From Verrucomicrobiota bacterium (GTDB lineage Bacteria; Verrucomicrobiota; Verrucomicrobiia; Opitutales; Opitutaceae): 32,296 nucleotides of DNA. This document shows, piece by piece, positions 24,595 to 32,145 of the stretch. The translations under genes and the position numbers were made by a program. Each line of letters opens with the position of its first letter. Position 1 is the first letter of the stretch. Below the pieces are notes generated by a model. That model saw only the letters and a list, made by a program, of their open reading frames with translations, was not told the DNA's origin and ran no database searches. The DNA lies in the NCBI GenBank assembly GCA_023457715.1, contig JAEWKR010000006.1:1-32296 (forward strand), in the 5' to 3' direction.

Positions 24595-27027
24595 CTACTC
24601 GGCGCGCAGCGCGAGCATTGGATTCACCCGGGTGGCGCGCAAGGCGGGCAAGAGGCAGGCGACTGTAGCCACCAGCAGGAGAGCGAACGCGGTGAGCGTG
24701 AGCCCGGCGCTGTCGCCGACGACCATCTTCGGCATCACCGAGCCGACGAGCCGGTTCAGGCCATACCCCAGCCCGAAGCCGATCCCGAGGCCCGTGACGG
24801 TGAGCACGAGGCCATGCTGCATGACCAGTCGAAGGACGGCTTTCGGCGATGCGCCCAAGGCGACCCGGATCCCGAACTCTGCGGTGCGCTGCGCGACCAG
24901 GTAGGAAATGACGCCGTACAGCCCAACCGCCGCCAGGATCAACCCAAGCAGCGCGAAACCGGCGAGGGTGTAATTGATCACGAAAAGGTTGTGTTGGAAG
25001 CGATCGACCGCCTCGGGAACGGTGTACATCATCTGGATGGCCACGTCCGCGTCCACGTCCCGGACCGCCTGGCGCAGCTGCTCCTTGAAGTTCGCCGGGT
25101 TCGCCGCGCGCAACAACAGGAACATGTAACCCCAGGGTTCCTGCACCATGGGCTTGTACACCTGGAACATCGTGGGCGGATTGCTGATGTTCAGCGCGAA
25201 TTGCAGATCGCCCACCACCCCGATCACCTCCCGCCACACCACGTTTTCACCCTGGCGCTGACCGATGCGTTTGCCGACTGCCGACTGGCCCGGCCAGAAG
25301 TGGCGCGCCATGGTTTCGTTGATCATGACGTACGCGGGTCCGTCGTGCTTGAGTTCCGCGGGGAAAAGCCGGCCTTCCTTCAATGGCAGGCCGATCGTCG
25401 CGAAATAGTCCGCGGTCACCATCGTATACCCCGCATTCGGCAGCCTGGCCGGATCGTCGGCGGTCACGCCTTCGACCTGCAGCGGCGCCACCGTGGAGTA
25501 TCCGAACAGCGGTGCACTGGTGGCAATCGCCGTCGCCTCCGCGCCGGGAATCTGGGCCAGGCGGCGGGCCAGTTTCTCCGCGGCGAGCCGACGCGACTCC
25601 TCCGTGCGGTAGGTCGACTGCTCCGGCAGGTGAATGTTCGCCGCCAGGAGACGTCCGGTGTCCCAGCCCTTGTCGCGCTCCAGCATGCTGTTCAGGCCGC
25701 GAATCATGACCCCGGCGACACCGAGCAGCGCGAGGGCCACCGCGACCTGACAGATGATGAGCCCGTTCCGCATCAGCCGCGGCCCGCGTCCCGACGTGGA
25801 CCCACGCGACTGCTGCTTCATCAGTCCAAGCATGTCGCCACGCGAGGCGAACCAAGCCGGGATCAGTCCGAAGAAGACGCCCGTCAAGAGGGACGCCAGG
25901 AACGCCAGCCCCAGCACGCGGCCGTTGAGAGGAAGGCTGAGCGTGTCGTGATCGCCGAGTCGGATCGCGCCGCCAAACACCTGGTTGATCACCACCCCGA
26001 GCAGGACGCCGAGGAGGCCGCCGCCGATCGCCAGGAGCATCGCCTCGGTCAGCTGCAGCGCGATCAGCTGCCTTCGCGAAGCGCCGAGGGCGGAGCGCAC
26101 CGCCAGGTCCCGCAGGTCAGCGGTGGCACGGGCCAGTTGCAGGTTGGCGATGTTGGCACAGGCCACGACGAGCACGGCGCCGGCAATGCCGAACAGCAGC
26201 CAGATGATGAATGTGCTGGTGCTGTCCATCGCCGCCTTGTGCGGGGGCAGGAGATTGAACCCACGGCCGCTGCTGGTCTGGGGATAGTCCTTCGCCCAGT
26301 TGGCGGCCAGTGGGGTGAGTTGCGCTTTCGCCTGCGCGGGCGTGACGCCGGGATTAAGCCGTCCCACGGCGCTGAAAAACGTGTTGAACCGGTCCTCGAC
26401 AATGTGCTGCGGGACCGTGACCGGCCGAAACAGATCCACCGGTCCGAAGAAGAGCGGAGCCACAAACGAAGCAGGCATCACTCCGATGATGGTGACCTGC
26501 TCGGCGTTCAGCCGGATGCTGCGACCGATGACTTCGGGGTCGCCCCCGAAGTGCGATTGCCACACGCGATGAGTCAGAATGACGACGCGATTGCGTCCGG
26601 GCGCCTGCTCGTCCTCGGTGAAGGCGCGCCCCAGGAAGGGCTGGACACGGAAGGTGGTAAAAAAATCCGTTGTCGCATCGATGGAGAGGAGCCTTTCCGC
26701 CGGACGATCGGGCTCCGCCAGAGTGTTGTTCCAGTAGGCGAAGGCAGTGAGCGTTTCGAAAGCCTTGTCGGGTCCGACGGACTGGGCCCGCATTTCTCCC
26801 AGTTCAGCGAAGGAAAAATTCTCCCGGTTGTTGCCGGCCCGCGTGCCGTTGATGCTGAGGAGTTGCTCGGATTGCGGAAACGGGACAGTGCGAAAAAACA
26901 AGACGTCCACGAGGGTGTACATGGACGTGTTTACCCCGATGCCGAGGGCGAGGGTGAGCAAAACGACGGCCGTGAAGCCGGGAGCCTTGGCGAGTCGGCG
27001 CAGCGCGCAACGGAGGTCGGAGAGCAT
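24595..27027 (-). CDS. ABC-type permease of the FtsX/MacB fold, ADOP family (duplicated orphan permease)
   Basis: The 810-residue protein (start at 27027; an ATG at 27051 would add eight residues) begins MLSDLRCALRRLAKAPGF, a hallmark of the acidobacterial duplicated orphan permease family. TM1 (TAVVLLTLALGIGVNTSMY) precedes a MacB-like periplasmic domain (about 50-250), then three helices with the FtsX signature (ANIANLQLARATADLRDLAV, RSALGASRRQL). The whole unit is then repeated: a second N-terminal helix after a GPRLMRNGL linker, a second periplasmic domain (about 440-650) and a final FtsX domain (RTAEFGIRVALGASPKAVLR). No ATPase gene is adjacent, as is common in this family. A role in envelope export or in mechanotransmission coupled to a distant ATPase is inferred. 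Confidence 0.9.
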   Translation of the reverse strand: MLSDLRCALRRLAKAPGFTAVVLLTLALGIGVNTSMYTLVDVLFFRTVPFPQSEQLLSINGTRAGNNRENFSFAELGEMRAQSVGPDKAFETLTAFAYWNNTLAEPDRPAERLLSIDATTDFFTTFRVQPFLGRAFTEDEQAPGRNRVVILTHRVWQSHFGGDPEVIGRSIRLNAEQVTIIGVMPASFVAPLFFGPVDLFRPVTVPQHIVEDRFNTFFSAVGRLNPGVTPAQAKAQLTPLAANWAKDYPQTSSGRGFNLLPPHKAAMDSTSTFIIWLLFGIAGAVLVVACANIANLQLARATADLRDLAVRSALGASRRQLIALQLTEAMLLAIGGGLLGVLLGVVINQVFGGAIRLGDHDTLSLPLNGRVLGLAFLASLLTGVFFGLIPAWFASRGDMLGLMKQQSRGSTSGRGPRLMRNGLIICQVAVALALLGVAGVMIRGLNSMLERDKGWDTGRLLAANIHLPEQSTYRTEESRRLAAEKLARRLAQIPGAEATAIATSAPLFGYSTVAPLQVEGVTADDPARLPNAGYTMVTADYFATIGLPLKEGRLFPAELKHDGPAYVMINETMARHFWPGQSAVGKRIGQRQGENVVWREVIGVVGDLQFALNISNPPTMFQVYKPMVQEPWGYMFLLLRAANPANFKEQLRQAVRDVDADVAIQMMYTVPEAVDRFQHNLFVINYTLAGFALLGLILAAVGLYGVISYLVAQRTAEFGIRVALGASPKAVLRLVMQHGLVLTVTGLGIGFGLGYGLNRLVGSVMPKMVVGDSAGLTLTAFALLLVATVACLLPALRATRVNPMLALRAE

Positions 27028-27072
27028 AGCACTGCCAAAACCCCGGACCACGCCGGCAAGTTACAACAAACT

Positions 27073-27131
27073 GCAGGATGCAGGATCCAGGAGCCTGAAA
27101 CTTGCATCCTGCATCCTGTATCATGCATCCC
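27073..27131. repeat. Mirrored heptamer arrays, units GCAGGAT and GCATCCT
   Basis: GCAGGAT is repeated in tandem from 27073, followed by a degenerate unit. The complement-related unit GCATCCT is repeated from 27104 and followed by degenerate units to 27131. The core is a perfect 13-bp inverted repeat (27074-27086 with 27106-27118) around a 19-nt loop. It lies in the 200-bp ruvB-permease spacer. Confidence 0.85.
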
Positions 27132-27160
27132 GGATCAGGATTACTGAAGCTCCGGTGCTA

Positions 27161-27223
27161 CCCAAAACCCAAAACCCAAAACCCAAAACCCAAAACCCAA
27201 AACCCAAAACCCAAAACCCAAAA
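27161..27223. repeat. Nine perfect tandem copies of CCCAAAA (TTTTGGG on the other strand)
   Basis: Sixty-three bases of exact heptamer repeat end 4 bp before the ruvB stop codon, on its downstream side. Since ruvB is on the minus strand, its RNA would carry UUUUGGG nine times just past the stop, with nine runs of three G able to form G-quadruplexes. The unit resembles ciliate-type telomere repeats in form only. Confidence 0.97.
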
Positions 27224-27227
27224 CCTA

Positions 27228-28301
27228 TCACAGCAACGACCCCTGCTCCCCGCCGCCCACCGCGCCTTTCAGCCCCACGGCATGATAGCCTTTGGCCGTG
27301 AGGACGCGTCCTTGCGGCGTGCGTTGCAGGTAGCCTTCCTGGATGAGGAAGGGCTCGTGCACTTCCTCGAGTGTTTCGGCTTCCTCGCCCACGGCGACCG
27401 CAATGGTGCTCATGCCGACGGGACCGCCGCGATAATTCTCCGCCATCACGCGGAGCATGCGCTTGTCCATTTCATCCAAGCCCGCCGCGTCGATCTCCAG
27501 CAGTTCAAGCGCGCGGGCCGCGACGGGTTGGGTGATGGCGCCGTCGGCGCGCTCCTGCGCAAAGTCCCGGCAAAAATTGATGAGGTTGTTCGCCACGCGC
27601 GGCGTCCCCCGGGACCGGGCCGCGATTTCCTGCGCGCCGCCAGCATCGATGTCTACCTTGAGCAGAGTGCAGCTGCGGCGGACGATGCCCATGAGGGTTT
27701 CGCGGTCATAGTAGTCCAGCCGGGTCTGCAGCGTGAAACGCGAGCGCAGCGGCGCCGTCAACAGGCCCGCCCGCGTGGTCGCCCCGACCAGGGTGAACCG
27801 CGGAATCGTGAGCCGCACGCTCCGCGCGTTCGGACCCTGGTCAATCATGATATCGAGCCGGAAATCCTCCATCGCCGAATAGAGGTATTCCTCGACCGTC
27901 TTCGGGATGCGGTGGATTTCGTCGATGAACAGGATGTCCCCCTCCTCGAGATTCGTGAGCAGGCCCGCGAGGTCCCCCGCTTTTTCGATCACAGGGCCCG
28001 AGGTCACGCGGACGCTCTTACCCAACTCGTTGCCCAGAATGAACGCGAGCGTCGTCTTGCCCAGCCCCGGCGGCCCGGAGAGCAGCACATGGTTCAATGG
28101 CTCCCCGCGTTTGCGGGCCGCCCCCACCATGACCTGCAGCCGCTCGATCGTTTTCGGCTGCCCCGCGAAATCGCCGAAGCTCAGCGGCCGCAGTGCGGCT
28201 TCCGCCGGGGTGACCGGAGTCGCGAGAGCGTTCGAAATGTAGCCGAGACCCGTGGGTGAGGCGGGCGACGGCGACGGGGAGGACTGGGGCTTGGAGGGCA
28301 C
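27228..28301 (-). CDS. ruvB: Holliday junction branch-migration DNA helicase RuvB
   Basis: The 357-residue AAA+ ATPase drives branch migration with RuvA. After a 20-residue Ser/Pro-rich tail come PLSFGDFAGQPKTIERL, Walker A GPPGLGKT (76-83), Walker B LFIDEIH (D127, E128), sensor 1 LVGATTRAG, the arginine-finger region LRSRF (about 185-189) and the RuvB winged helix (DEMDKRMLRVMAENYRGGP, then YLQRTPQGRVLT). The start is GTG at 28301; a heptamer array begins 10 bp upstream, leaving no Shine-Dalgarno site. No ruvA or ruvC lies next to it. A G-rich heptamer array follows the stop codon directly. Confidence 0.97.
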   Translation of the reverse strand: MPSKPQSSPSPSPASPTGLGYISNALATPVTPAEAALRPLSFGDFAGQPKTIERLQVMVGAARKRGEPLNHVLLSGPPGLGKTTLAFILGNELGKSVRVTSGPVIEKAGDLAGLLTNLEEGDILFIDEIHRIPKTVEEYLYSAMEDFRLDIMIDQGPNARSVRLTIPRFTLVGATTRAGLLTAPLRSRFTLQTRLDYYDRETLMGIVRRSCTLLKVDIDAGGAQEIAARSRGTPRVANNLINFCRDFAQERADGAITQPVAARALELLEIDAAGLDEMDKRMLRVMAENYRGGPVGMSTIAVAVGEEAETLEEVHEPFLIQEGYLQRTPQGRVLTAKGYHAVGLKGAVGGGEQGSLL

Positions 28302-28310
28302 GCGATGAAA

Positions 28311-28426
28311 TTTATGATTTACGATTTATGATTTATGATTGGTCAGCGCCGCTCCGCCGCGCGCCCAATGCAATTTCGTTCGGCCGAGGTTCGTGAAATC
28401 ATAAATCGTAATTCATAAATCGTAAA
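28311..28426. repeat. Mirrored heptamer arrays between murA and ruvB (TTTATGA / TCATAAA)
   Basis: Four tandem units of TTTATGA or TTTACGA occupy 28311-28338. Four units of TCATAAA or TCGTAAA-like sequence, the reverse complement, occupy 28399-28426. About 60 GC-rich bases separate them. The arms fill most of the 130-bp intergenic space and are by far the most AT-rich DNA in the window, so they probably overlap the ruvB promoter or the murA 3' end. Confidence 0.9.
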
Positions 28427-28431
28427 TCTGC

Positions 28432-29724
28432 TCAATCCCGCCATTCCACGTCGGCGCCCAGGCTCCTGAGATTTTCGACAAACCGCGGGTGCGCGCGTTT
28501 GATGGTATCGGCCGTCCGTACCACGGACTGCCCGGGAATGCTGGCCGCCACCATGTAAAGTCCGACGGCCGCACGGATGATGTACGGGGCGTCGACGGTG
28601 GTGGGGCGCAGCGGGCGGTCCCCAAACATGATGATCCGATGGGGATCGCTGACGACCACGTGGGCGCCGAACTTCGCGAGCTCGGGCATCCAGGTGAAGC
28701 CGCCCTCGTAAACCTTGTTCCAGAATTGGATCGATCCTTTCGCGCGCACCGAAAGCGCGATCATGCAGGGCAGGAGGTCCACCGGGAAATAGGGCCAGGG
28801 CGCCGCCTCGATCTTGGGCAGCAGATTGCTCGTGAAAGGCGCTTCGATCTCCAACCGCTGATTGGCGCGCACCACCGCCGTGTCCCCGCGGTGCTCGATC
28901 ACCACGCCAAGCTTTTCGAACGCGCGAGTGATCAGGTCGAAGTGATGGGGGAGGGAGTGTTTGACCCGAACTTCGCCGCCGGTGATCGCGCCGAGGGCGA
29001 GAAACGTCACCACTTCATGGTAGTCGGTGTTGATCCGAAACTCCCCGCCGCGCAGGGAGCGCACCCCCTGCACCGTGAGCTTGCTCGTGCCGATGCCATC
29101 GATCTTCGCGCCCATTTCCACCAGCACGGCGCAAAGGTCCTGCACGTGGGGCTCGCTGGCGGCGTTGATCAGCACGGATTCCCCCTCCGCGAGGGCGGCC
29201 GCCATGACGAAATTCTCCGTGGCGGTCACGGACATGTAATCGGGCCAGTGGCGCGCGCCGCGGAAATTCCGGGGCAGCCGCATCGTGAGCTCGCCGTTGT
29301 GTTCGATCCTGGCGCCGAGCTTTTCGAGGATTTCCAGGTGAGGATCCAGTTCCCGGATGCCCAGCGAACAGCCCTTGGCGTTGGCCGGAATGGTGATCGT
29401 CCTCATGCGCTTGAGCAGCGGTGCGAACAACAGCACCGACGAGCGCATCCCGGCCGGCAACTCGCCCTTCATCCGCTTCGGATCGAACCCGGAATGATCG
29501 ATCGTCATTTGCCCGCTCACCTTGTCCCATTGGATGCGCGAGCCCTGCTCGCTGAAGAAAGCCACCAGCTTGTCGACGTCCGTGATCGCCGGGACGTTGC
29601 GCAGGATCACGGGTTCATCCGTGAGCAAGGTCGCGCAGAGGATCGGCAGCGCCGAGTTTTTGTTGCCGGACGGCGTAATGGTGCCCGTAAGCGGTTTCCC
29701 CCCGTGGACGATAAGGTCGGACAT
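28432..29724 (-). CDS. murA: UDP-N-acetylglucosamine 1-carboxyvinyltransferase MurA
   Basis: The 430-residue cytoplasmic enzyme transfers enolpyruvate from PEP to UDP-GlcNAc, the first committed step of peptidoglycan synthesis. The N-terminus VHGGKPLTGTITPSGNKNSA carries K22 and N23 of the substrate site. The active-site Cys loop reads IPANAKGCSLGIRELDPHLE with C119, where E. coli has Cys115 in PGGC. The loop wording differs from E. coli but the Cys that reacts with PEP and fosfomycin is kept. Other signatures are MRSSVLLFAPLL, YMSVTATENFVMAAALAEG, NTDYHEVVTFLALGAITGG and VYEGGFTWMPELAKFGA. It lies between two repeat-filled spacers and is probably transcribed separately from the terminator-bounded gene upstream. 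Confidence 0.95.
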   Translation of the reverse strand: MSDLIVHGGKPLTGTITPSGNKNSALPILCATLLTDEPVILRNVPAITDVDKLVAFFSEQGSRIQWDKVSGQMTIDHSGFDPKRMKGELPAGMRSSVLLFAPLLKRMRTITIPANAKGCSLGIRELDPHLEILEKLGARIEHNGELTMRLPRNFRGARHWPDYMSVTATENFVMAAALAEGESVLINAASEPHVQDLCAVLVEMGAKIDGIGTSKLTVQGVRSLRGGEFRINTDYHEVVTFLALGAITGGEVRVKHSLPHHFDLITRAFEKLGVVIEHRGDTAVVRANQRLEIEAPFTSNLLPKIEAAPWPYFPVDLLPCMIALSVRAKGSIQFWNKVYEGGFTWMPELAKFGAHVVVSDPHRIIMFGDRPLRPTTVDAPYIIRAAVGLYMVAASIPGQSVVRTADTIKRAHPRFVENLRSLGADVEWRD

Positions 29725-29732
29725 CGGTCAGA

Positions 29733-29894
<162 letters not shown>

Positions 29895-29905
29895 GCTCCC
29901 TTCCC

Positions 29906-29933
29906 AAAAAAAAGCGCCTGCGGTTGCAGGCGC
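29906..29933 (-). terminator. Rho-independent terminator of the Arg/Gly-rich protein gene
   Basis: On the minus strand an 8-bp stem (GCGCCTGC, loop AACC, complement) is followed by eight T residues. It starts 33 bp past the stop codon and cleanly separates this gene from murA. Confidence 0.92.
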
Positions 29934-29966
29934 CTTGGAAGCTAATGCGTTGGGAAGGGTGGGCGC

Positions 29967-31241
29967 CTAAATCGCGCCGCCGCCCTGCTGGCCTTCGGGC
30001 CGCGGATCACGATCTCCGCCGCCACCGGGGCCACCCTGGAAACGGCCGCGACCGCCGCGACGCCGACGCCGGCGCCGACCGCCGAAATCGCCTTCGCCCT
30101 GGCCGCCTTCGCCGCCCTGGCCCTGCTGGCCTTCCGGCCGCGGTCCGCGTTCACCTTGGAAACCGCCACCCTGGCCGCCCCGGCCTCGGCCGCCGCGGTG
30201 CCGGTTCCGATCGCCACCCCCTTCGCGTCGGGGTTGTTCGTTCTGGCTGCCGGCGGCTGGCGCTTCGGCGTCGCCGCTGCCAAAAATACCCTTCAGCCAG
30301 CCGAGGAAGCCGCCGGATTTGGCGGGCTGCGACGGGGCGCGCGGGGGCATCGGCTGCGGACGGCGTTCGCCGGCGGGCTGGTCGCGACGCTCGAACTGGC
30401 GTTCGCTTCGACGGCCCTGGTTCGAACCCTGGCCCTGACCTTCCGGACGCGGCTCGCGCGGAGCGCGATTCTCGCCGCCTTCGCGGTTGTCCCGCTCACG
30501 GAACTCACGGCCGCGGCGCTCAAAGCCTTCACGACCCGGACGACCTTCCCGGCCGTCTCGATTTTGACCCTGAGCTTCGCGATTCTGGCCGTCGCCCCGG
30601 GGACGGAACGTGGGACGCTCGTCGCGGTTGGACGGGGCGGCCGGCGCGGCTTCCGCACCCGCCTCCCAGCGCACGTCGCTGCGCTTCGGGCGCTCGGGCG
30701 GAAGAATCTTCAGCTCGGGCTTCTGCTCGCTGTTCGCCGCGTCGAGGCTGGCGGACGATTCCGGCACCGGCGACGGCACCGCCGTGGCGGCGGGAATCGC
30801 GGGCTCGGTCACGACCGGAGTCGGCGGTGCAACGATGTCGGCCGGAGCGGCCGGAGCAACCGGTGCAACGGGAGGTACGGGGGCGGCCTGCGGGGCAGGC
30901 TCGTTGACGCGCGGCGCGCTCACGGCGGTTTCGCCGGTGAACGGGTTCTTGTACTCACTCTGCGGGGTAACAACCTCGATCGAGGTCGGCTTGTAGCCGG
31001 CGGGGGTGGCTTGGGGCGCGCTGGCCGCGGGCGCTGACATGCGCTTGCCGCGGGCGAGGCCGGAACCACGATTGCCACCGAACGTCCCGAACGCAGGCGC
31101 CGCGGCCGCCTGGGGCGTCGCGACGGTGCCGGGATTCTCCGCAGGCGGGGTCTCCGCTTTCACCGGCGCCTCGGCGGGCGCGGGTGCGGGTAAGTCCGTC
31201 TCGCCCTCGCGGGGCAGACCGGACTTTTGATCATCTGACAT
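29967..31241 (-). CDS. Intrinsically disordered Ala/Pro- and Arg/Gly-rich protein
   Basis: The 424-residue protein has no recognisable folded domain. Residues 1-95 are Ala/Pro/Glu-rich with a conserved-looking core (FGTFGGNRGSGLARGKRMSA, then YKPTSIEVVTPQSEYKNPF). The middle is Ala/Pro/Val-rich. From about residue 190 it becomes Arg/Glu/Gly/Gln-rich, ending in RGG-type stretches (RHRGGRGRGGQGGGF, GGRRRRRRRGGRGRF) with repeated PRPEGQ(G/Q)Q words. Such tails bind RNA or nucleic acid and can drive condensate formation. A short WLKGIFGSGDAE segment near residue 315 may be a helix or partner motif. The strong terminator and the absence of stops over 1.3 kb support a real gene. Function unknown; an RNA-binding role is inferred from composition only. 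Confidence 0.7.
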   Translation of the reverse strand: MSDDQKSGLPREGETDLPAPAPAEAPVKAETPPAENPGTVATPQAAAAPAFGTFGGNRGSGLARGKRMSAPAASAPQATPAGYKPTSIEVVTPQSEYKNPFTGETAVSAPRVNEPAPQAAPVPPVAPVAPAAPADIVAPPTPVVTEPAIPAATAVPSPVPESSASLDAANSEQKPELKILPPERPKRSDVRWEAGAEAAPAAPSNRDERPTFRPRGDGQNREAQGQNRDGREGRPGREGFERRGREFRERDNREGGENRAPREPRPEGQGQGSNQGRRSERQFERRDQPAGERRPQPMPPRAPSQPAKSGGFLGWLKGIFGSGDAEAPAAGSQNEQPRREGGGDRNRHRGGRGRGGQGGGFQGERGPRPEGQQGQGGEGGQGEGDFGGRRRRRRRGGRGRFQGGPGGGGDRDPRPEGQQGGGAI

Positions 31242-31399
31242 GTGTGTTGTTTTGTTGTAAGGCGCTCATCATTCGTAAGAAGAGAGCGTCCGGTTGGTTG
31301 ACGCACCCGGAGCGGAGACCGCTCGACGCGTGCATGAAGGCCTCACTTTCGCCAAGGATTCACCGTTGAGCAACTGTATTTTCCGAGGCGTCGAGAGAG

Positions 31400-31553
31400 C
31401 TCATAGCTCAGAGTCTGGAGTCCAGAGCCTGAATCTGGCGCGGGCTTGCCCCTAAACGCGGGACGACATGCCGAAGCAAGGCCTGAGCACGTAGTCCCGC
31501 CTTCAGGCGGAAGCATGGCGGTCCTGCTCTAGACTCTGGACTCTACGCTCTCA
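31400..31553. repeat. Heptamer arrays flanking a second REPIN-like element
   Basis: Heptamer-period sequence with CTCAGAG/TCCAGAG-like units (31400-31434) and a mirrored set of ACTCTGG/ACTCTAC-like units (31526-31553) surround a diverged copy of the 23427-23502 element. That copy has arms 31444-31471 and 31487-31514, paired at 22 of 28 positions; its right arm shares an exact 20-nt core with the first copy. The whole nested structure occupies the 372-bp space before the dUTPase; the rest of 31242-31399 shows nothing clear. Confidence 0.8.
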
Positions 31554-31613
31554 GCCCGTCGAATGACTCTCGCCTTGCCAGTGAGACGGGCCCCGGCTGA
31601 CCTCGGCGACACC

Positions 31614-31985
31614 ATGGACAAACTCGAAGAGATCTTCCAGATGCAGGACGCCCTCAACCGACGGATCGGGGTCAACCTGCCGCCGCCGACCGATGAGGAG
31701 AAGGCGAAGTGGATTCTCAACTACACCCGCGCGATGCAGCAGGAGACCGCCGAGCTCATCGATAGCGTGCCGTGGAAGTGGTGGGCGAAGTATCAGAAGT
31801 TCGACGAGCAGAATGCCAAGGTGGAGGTGGTGGATCTGTTCCATTTTCTCGTCTCCCTCGCCCAGACCCTGGGCATGACCGCCGACGACGTGTACCAGGC
31901 CTACCTGAAGAAAAACGCCGTCAACCACGCCCGTCAGGACACCGGCTACGTCGCCAAGGACGCCGCGGATTCGAAGCACATCTGA
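31614..31985 (+). CDS. dUTPase of the dimeric, all-alpha type (dUTPase_2 family)
   Basis: This 123-residue protein matches the all-alpha NTP pyrophosphatase fold. The two metal-binding pairs are E44-x-x-E47 (MQQETAELID) and E71-x-x-D74 (VEVVDLFHF), with the WKWW element between them (PWKWWAKYQKFDEQN) and a C-terminal basic stretch (YLKKNAVNHARQDTGY) for phosphate contacts. Dimeric dUTPases hydrolyse dUTP to dUMP, keeping uracil out of DNA and feeding thymidylate synthesis. It is somewhat shorter than many family members, so a related house-cleaning NTPase is possible. ATG 31614 is chosen at MDKLEEIFQMQDALN; upstream codons from 31563 look non-coding. Functionally it complements NrdAB, though it is not in the same operon. 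Confidence 0.85.
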   Translation: MDKLEEIFQMQDALNRRIGVNLPPPTDEEKAKWILNYTRAMQQETAELIDSVPWKWWAKYQKFDEQNAKVEVVDLFHFLVSLAQTLGMTADDVYQAYLKKNAVNHARQDTGYVAKDAADSKHI

Positions 31986-31991
31986 GGGCGA

Positions 31992-32026
31992 GCGATAAGC
32001 GGTAGGCGTTAGGCGATAGGCTTCAG
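31992..32026. repeat. Heptamer-period array, unit GCGATAG
   Basis: Four units of GCGATAA, GCGGTAG, GCGTTAG and GCGATAG type plus one degenerate unit begin 6 bp after the dUTPase stop codon. A short GAAGGCGCA duplication follows near 32039-32057. Confidence 0.85.
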
Positions 32027-32082
32027 AACAGGGCCGCAAGAAGGCGCAGAAGGCGCAAAAATAGAGTTGTTTGTCCGAAGCC

Positions 32083-32145
32083 GTGGAAGCGGGTTTACCC
32101 CACGATCTCTGTCCCGGAGCAATCGCGGGGTAAGCCCGCTCCCAC
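32083..32145. repeat. 24-bp inverted repeat (21/24), REP-like
   Basis: Arms 32083-32106 and 32122-32145 (GTGGGAGCGGGCTTACCCCG type) pair at 21 of 24 positions around a 15-nt loop. It resembles the other REP-like elements in design but not in sequence. The right end of the window (31986-32296) holds only this and the repeats before it; no gene is seen. Confidence 0.85.

Noticed and set aside
24397..27147. 916-codon plus-strand frame opposite the permease
   Set aside because: His/Gln/Arg/Gly-rich shadow; the minus strand encodes a full ADOP permease.
27161..27223. CRISPR or telomere interpretation of the CCCAAAA array
   Set aside because: There are no spacers, the unit is only 7 nt, and the locus lies inside a gene-dense region between ruvB and a permease.
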